NCBI GenBank assembly: GCA_009801085.1 | Contig: VNWV01000011.1 | Span: 62,001 to 126,000, forward strand | Direction of reading: 5' to 3' | From: Lasiodiplodia sp. COLG20 | Taxonomy: Eukaryota; Ascomycota; Dothideomycetes; Botryosphaeriales; Botryosphaeriaceae | DNA length: 64,000 nt | Shown: positions 59,836-64,000 of the stretch, piece after piece | How positions within the stretch are numbered: the first letter of the stretch is position 1 | Layout of the letters: each line of letters opens with the position of its first letter | Program-made: the position numbers and the translations under genes | The notes under the pieces: model-generated | Seen by the model: only the letters and a program-made list of their open reading frames with translations | Databases searched by the model: none | What the model was told of the DNA's origin: nothing

Positions 59836-61164
59836 CTGTACAGTTCCTGGAGGATCGTCGGTTGTGTAGGTTAGTCTAGATAACGAGATGAATAAGAATT
59901 GTGAATCACTTGGTCGGAATATTGAAGGCGGATGAGACTGCCTGAGTTTTAAAGGAGGAGAGAAGTTGGACGTTGGGGCTGAAATGAGCCGCAGACTAGC
60001 ATTTATTTGTTGCTCTGACGTATCAGTTGACTTCTTGACCGCATTGTTGCCTTCCGTGGGTTGCCGACTGTGGAGATGTGGAGGCGGATTCCTGCTGGCG
60101 TTGGTGGATCTAATCCCTGCGCATGATCGACATTTCTCTCGTGTCCAAAGCATTGTGACGTCGACGTCAAAGTCACCACCAGCGCACAGCTATGGTATTG
60201 GTCCGCTTACGGTGGGGCTGTTGTGGCTTCGTGGCTAGGGTCGGACCCCCTGTCTCGCTCGCACAAGGCTGGAGAGAGCTGGTGGATGGAAGCGATCGAC
60301 ATCAGGAAGCACAACCAGCCCCATCGCCAAGAGCCCTAGCCAAATCTAGTAAAAGAAGCAATCCTAGTTAAATCTAATAAAAGATCTGGCTAAATTTACT
60401 AAAAGTGCTGATCACGTCCAGTCAATGCTCGGGTTTTACAGAAATTTAGCTAAACATCTCTCGCTGGGTATATGCTTAGTTAATCTACTACAATGTGTGC
60501 CATCAGGCAATCCGTGATGCGAGAAGTTCATCCAACCGGATCGATAAAGTAGAGTTAATCTTCGTGCTTTTAAGCTTACCACCAAGAAGTGCTTACGAGA
60601 AAGGAGTAGGCATGGGCCTGTTCTAGCCCCTAAGGAAAAAGGATATGTTAAAATAGCGACGGCAAGTTAGTAGGAACGCCAGTAATGCCTAATAATACAG
60701 GAGTAGAAGAAAAATGTCTCGACAGAAGAATATAGGCATTTTAGAAGATGTAAACTTTGACTAAAAGAGAGTTTTATGAAGAGGTAATAAGTACTAATGA
60801 TAGATATGCAGCATTTACTGGCACTCTCTGTTAGACGATAGAAATGATATGTCATTATAGAAATATAATAAGAAATTCGGACCAGCATCTCAACTTGCGA
60901 TATACAGCTACTTTAACGTAGCTCTTAGTGGATCAAAGCTCCCCATCTAAGGATCTGCAGATAGTGTACCTGTGTTTTTGTATTACTACTGCCACTCTGT
61001 TACAGACACTTTCCACTCTCGTTATTACGAGCATCGACAGATGATATTGCAAAACTGAACCGAGAGGTTTGCTTTAGTGCAGCCTTTGAGTAAAACGCGT
61101 TTTAATAATATAAGTGCATTGAGCAAAATGACTTTGCAACCATCCAGCAGTAAGCTGCTGAACA
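59836..61164. other. 1.3-kb region, AT-rich in its right half
   Basis: The left part is the promoter side of GPI-type copy 2. From about 60330 to 60900 the sequence is AT-rich with imperfect short repeats (listed separately) and no open frames of note, consistent with a mutated transposon. No gene supported. Confidence 0.45.
60347..60415. repeat. Three imperfect AT-rich tandem units
   Basis: Units of about 22-28 nt share a TAAATCTARTAAAAG-like core: CCAAATCTAGTAAAAG, TTAAATCTAATAAAAG and CTAAATTTACTAAAAG. Related words appear again near 60465 and at 42950. C-to-T and G-to-A differences suggest mutation of a common unit. Confidence 0.5.
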
Positions 61165-61255
61165 TCTTCGATGGTCTAGTGGTGATGATTTCCGCTTGTC
61201 AAAGCAGCTGCTCTAGCAAGCGCGGGAGACCGGGGTTCGATTCCCCGTCGGAGAG
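61165..61255 (+). tRNA. tRNA-Asp (anticodon GTC) with a 19-nt intron
   Basis: Acceptor arms TCTTCGA and TCGGAGA pair fully, with one T-G pair. D arm GGTCTAGTGGTGATGATT. Anticodon loop TTGTCA plus C. T arm CCGGGG-TTCGATT-CCCCG. The anticodon is GTC at 61198-61200. An intron of 19 nt (61202-61220) sits at the canonical position after base 37 and leaves stem TCCGC/GCGGG. Discriminator G at 61255. Confidence 0.9.
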
Positions 61256-62822
61256 ACTCTTCTTTTGCTCCGCTGTTGTCTGTATAGATAGCTCGGGCGT
61301 GGTGTTGAAAATTTTTTTTGGGTGACATTTGGTCAAGACCCGGGCTTGGCATGTATGGCAAAAGGGCACTACCACGGTTTTATAGCAGAGTGGGATCCCT
61401 GTTGGAGAGACATTTCGTTTGCTATACTGTGGTATAAATAGCACGGACGTAATGGTGGCAATTCTTTTGCTTCAGGGACATCTTCATGCAATGCATAGCG
61501 ACCTAACACTGTACTCTTTATGCCGTCTGTTAAACCTGACCGCGCCGTGAAAGATTCTCTTTTGCTCATCGGAACAAGCTGCAACTGATTGCAGAGAGAT
61601 GATTGGGCCACACAAAATTTTTTGCTGGTCGGCAGTCAGCTCGGGAAGACCGGCCACCGCTAACCTGAACGAGCAAGCCACGTCGGTTCCGGTACTAAAT
61701 TTATCCGCCGGCTCCGGCCCGGTCGCCAGTTTCCTATGCGGGAGAGTTTTCTTTTGCTTGTCCAGCGACGGTCGTGAATGCCTTTTTTCTCCTCCTTGTT
61801 CAAGAAAACTAATATCAACGGCCCCTGTAATGAAGGATGCTATTTGGGACGATGACGTGAGCCCAATCGGGAGGAGCATTTACCCTGGGAAGCTGGTTGG
61901 GTTGCTGGGAGCTACAGCACAGCAACCAATCAATGTTGGAGGTGATTTTCCTATCGATATCGCAATATTTGAGTCACCATCTGTTTTTGATGACGATCAA
62001 CCCGTTTTTATTTCCTTCCTGCCCAGCCTCGAACTACTAACGTACTCCACGTTACGTACTGCACGCCAGTGGTGACTCAACTGCGTCTTCCACCGCAGCG
62101 ACCACATTTATTACAACAAATATTGATGGTCCGCTTGGTCAAGCTCCATGTCGGTCCTAGTCCCATTTGCACCTCAACTACTGCTGTAACACGCTCGTCA
62201 AAGGGTCGCCCTGACCCTCTTGTGCTGGCGTGGTAAGCCCAAAGCAGAATACATTCGCATGTCTTTAGAAAATATGGACAGTTTAAGATGGTTTAATCAT
62301 GTTCTTATTTCTAAATCACACTTCTATCAGTAAGAGATACACAGTTTGTCAAAGAGCGATGGTAGGGGAAAGGCTTTCAATACGAATGCGAGAGGACTGG
62401 CCGGACGATTGATATTCCTTGAAAAAGACCCAATGGCATAGTAATTGTCAAGATCCGAGGGCGGAATCAGCGAATGAGTAAGCCGTCCCAGTCTCTTGCT
62501 CCCGATATTTCGGATAGAAAACCAGCCATTGCGGAATCTAAATTACGCCCTTTGAGGCAACTGTACCAACCCTTTATTGCTTGCAGAGTACCACCTGTTC
62601 CCAATCTATACTCATTTACCATGTTCGCCCCTGAAGAAAGCCAACTGCTTGCTAATAGCAAGCATCGCCTATAACATGTGGTAGGAGTGAACCCGCTAAC
62701 CCACTGCACCACGCACGTGTAGGCCCTCTCGAGGACAAAAGAGGCACTGGAATGAACGCATTAAGCGATCATTCAGGCGTGGTTGGTTGATAAATTGTGT
62801 CAAGGCACATTTGTCACAACAA
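61256..62822. other. 1.6-kb intergenic region between two tRNA genes
   Basis: Contains decayed copies of the tRNA-Asp 3' flank (next entry). A 158-codon plus-strand frame at 61599-62075 has no domain and overlaps those copies; I do not accept it as a gene. Confidence 0.4.
61398..61780 (+). repeat. Decayed copies of the tRNA-Asp 3' end and flank
   Basis: Directly after the tRNA the sequence reads GTCGGAGAGACTCTTCTTTT and then GCTCCGCTGTTGTCTGTATA. At 61400-61470 a copy reads GTTGGAGAGACATTTCGTTT, then GCTATACTGTGGTATAAATA and AGCACGGACGT versus AGCTCGGGCGT. Weaker echoes occur at about 61548 (GAAAGATTCTCTTTTGCTC) and 61730 (GGGAGAGTTTTCTTTTGCTT). Spacing is about 140-180 nt. The first copy is clear; the others are tentative. 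Confidence 0.45.
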
Positions 62823-62907
62823 GCGTCAATAGCTCAGCGGTAGAGTGTAGGATTGCAGTTACACTGCTATTATCCCGAGGCCCCCGGTTCGATCCCGGGT
62901 TGGCGCT
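62823..62907 (+). tRNA. tRNA-Cys (anticodon GCA) with a 13-nt intron
   Basis: Acceptor arms GCGTCAA and TTGGCGC pair (one T-G). D arm AGCTCAGCGGTAGAGT. T arm CCCGG-TTCGATC-CCGGG. Anticodon GCA at 62855-62857. A 13-nt intron (62859-62871) at the canonical site is needed to form the anticodon stem TAGGA/TCCCG, which then has one A-C mismatch and one T-G pair. Discriminator T at 62907, which is usual for tRNA-Cys. Confidence 0.85.
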
Positions 62908-63601
62908 TTTCCTTTTGCTTTTGGCTTCATGTTTTGTGTTGTGCATGGTTTGTGGCAAGGCTGAATGTAAAGGGGCCATTTACGAGGTGTGGGGGCGGAA
63001 GTGGGGCCGTGGTGGAACTCGGACAACGGCCGCTTTATTTTTTGGCTGGGATAATTGTACACTGCCACGAGGATTGGAGAGAAACCAAGTTGCACAGGAT
63101 GAAACAACATTCGGATATCAGTGGGCATGCTGCTGTCCCATACCCGCTGTCTGAAGCTTTAGGGTGTAGAGGTTGACTATAAATGATTCCTGATCTTTTA
63201 ATTCAGTCCCCAGATGTAGTGTAGTATTTTTCTAGTAGTTTCTATATAGCACGTCTTTTCAAGATTTATTGCCGTAGAATACGAAATCTTGAAACATTTG
63301 AACTCAGATAGGTACTAAATGGCGGTGGTTCTCTTAAGAAAGCGTCACTGCGCACCAAACCAGAAGTGCAAATGGTTGGCAACAAAAGCATGATAGAACA
63401 TCCAATTCAACTTTCAGCGAAATATTAATCCGGAGATTCGTGCAAGAAGTTTTTATTTTGTACTAGTAATATACAGAGAAGTATCACAGCCTAAGGCTAA
63501 CCCGAAAATAACAGAACGGACCCTGAAATCCAGGATAGCTATGTCTTACCGGATTCCATTTTGAAAAAAAAAAAAAAAAAAAGGGAAACATATATAGACA
63601 A

Positions 63602-63670
63602 TTCAAGCAATCGTCCGGACGTGAATGTGAAATTATTAATCTGACATTTACATCCGGACGATAGCTTCAA
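63602..63670. repeat. Inverted repeat (27-nt arms, 15-nt loop)
   Basis: Arm 63602-63628 and arm 63644-63670 are reverse complements at 23 of 27 positions, with the core TCGTCCGGA exact. Two of the four mismatches are C/T or G/A differences. It overlaps the start of dispersed repeat copy B. It could be a hairpin relic of a small element. Confidence 0.6.
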
Positions 63671-63735
63671 CTGCCTATGGAATGAGCGAGAAACCAATTC
63701 ACGCGAGCCATCAACTGTGATACCTCTCTGTAATG
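63648..63735 (+). repeat. Dispersed repeat, copy B (matches 21889-21979)
   Basis: About 88 nt in the same orientation as copy A, starting TTACATCC and ending GTGATACCTCTCTG. Its minus-strand frame, open in copy A, is interrupted by several stop codons here. Confidence 0.5.
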
Positions 63736-63942
63736 GATTGACACCAGGTTCCAGTTATGATAGGTGGAATCATGGTTTTTCACGAAAAAGCAATTTCGTA
63801 ACAGTGGTTAGACGCAGAAACCCCTGTAGAACTCTAGGCAGCAGCCGGAGAATTCCGTTGAGATCACTTCACGAAAACCCCATCTTGTAACTCAACCTTC
63901 AATTACTCCACGTTTATTCAAAGCAAGCACACCAACTCTACC

Positions 63943-64000
63943 ATGTCTTTTGAAAGCCTCCCAGTCGAGCTGTACCTGGAGATAGCCTCTCACCTGCGCC
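63943..64000 (+). CDS. F-box-like protein, N-terminus only (cut by window edge)
   Basis: ATG at 63943 in context CTACCATGTC opens a frame of 19 codons to the window end: MSFESLPVELYLEIASHLR. The LPxEL..EIASHL pattern is the start of an F-box, or of the F-box-ankyrin proteins common in ascomycetes. These recruit targets to SCF ubiquitin ligases. The rest lies outside the window, so family and length cannot be judged. Confidence 0.6.
   Translation, partial: MSFESLPVELYLEIASHLR

Larger units (their letters stand above)
62908..63942. other. 1-kb region upstream of the F-box-like gene
   Basis: Holds an A-tract (63564-63582), the inverted repeat at 63602-63670 and dispersed repeat copy B. No gene or RNA supported. 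The last 200 nt should be the promoter of the gene starting at 63943. Confidence 0.4.

Noticed and set aside
61599..62075. 158-codon plus-strand frame between the tRNAs
   Set aside because: Overlaps decayed tRNA-flank copies and shows no domain.
62684..62711. tRNA-like A box and B box on the minus strand
   Set aside because: The boxes are only about 7 nt apart, with no room for an anticodon arm; at best a deleted tRNA relic.
1..64000. CRISPR arrays, rRNA genes and intact transposases
   Set aside because: None seen; the organism is eukaryotic and the repeats present are short, degenerate relics.

Overview
The window looks like nuclear DNA of a filamentous ascomycete (Pezizomycotina). Nearly every gene is broken by short introns (mostly 43-70 nt) with GT/AG ends and CTAAC/CTGAC-type branch sites. 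The gene families are typical of that group: NACHT-ankyrin STAND proteins, SNF2-RING helicases, DUF3328/UstYa, DUF3638/DUF3645, DUF7029 secreted proteins and GPI-anchor-type proteins. I cannot name the species. All gene models were spliced by hand, checking reading phase at each junction; no alignment or RNA evidence was available.

Left part (1-12 kb): the 3' part of a 5-oxoprolinase (HyuB half), a small ankyrin protein (-), an AYR1-like short-chain dehydrogenase (+), a HerA/FtsK-like P-loop ATPase (-) that carries an apparent frameshift, a CCCH zinc-finger protein (-), a BTB/POZ-like acidic protein (-) and a tRNA-Arg(ACG).

Central part (12-47 kb) is the most interesting. Two large NACHT STAND proteins (12430-16630 - and 38798-42617 +) are paralogues sharing four exon lengths. 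Each is transcribed divergently from a RAD5/HLTF-type SNF2-RING helicase (17246-20517 + and 34628-38366 -), and the two helicases are also paralogues. The two divergent pairs lie in mirror image. Between them are a 3064-aa DUF6606/DUF3638/DUF3645 protein with superfamily-2 helicase-like motifs, a UstYa-family (DUF3328) membrane oxidase and an ankyrin pseudogene. A long Ulp1-like protein with a missing catalytic His follows at 43-47 kb. Together with the HerA-like ATPase this resembles an accessory, possibly defence-related, gene block; that role is inference.

Right part (47-64 kb): a 4.6-kb gene-poor AT-rich stretch, a 1393-aa secreted DUF7029-type protein, a convergent pair of paralogous GPI-anchored-type surface proteins, AT-rich repeat relics, intron-bearing tRNA-Asp and tRNA-Cys genes with decayed copies of the tRNA-Asp 3' flank, an inverted repeat, and the first 19 codons of an F-box-like gene at the right edge.
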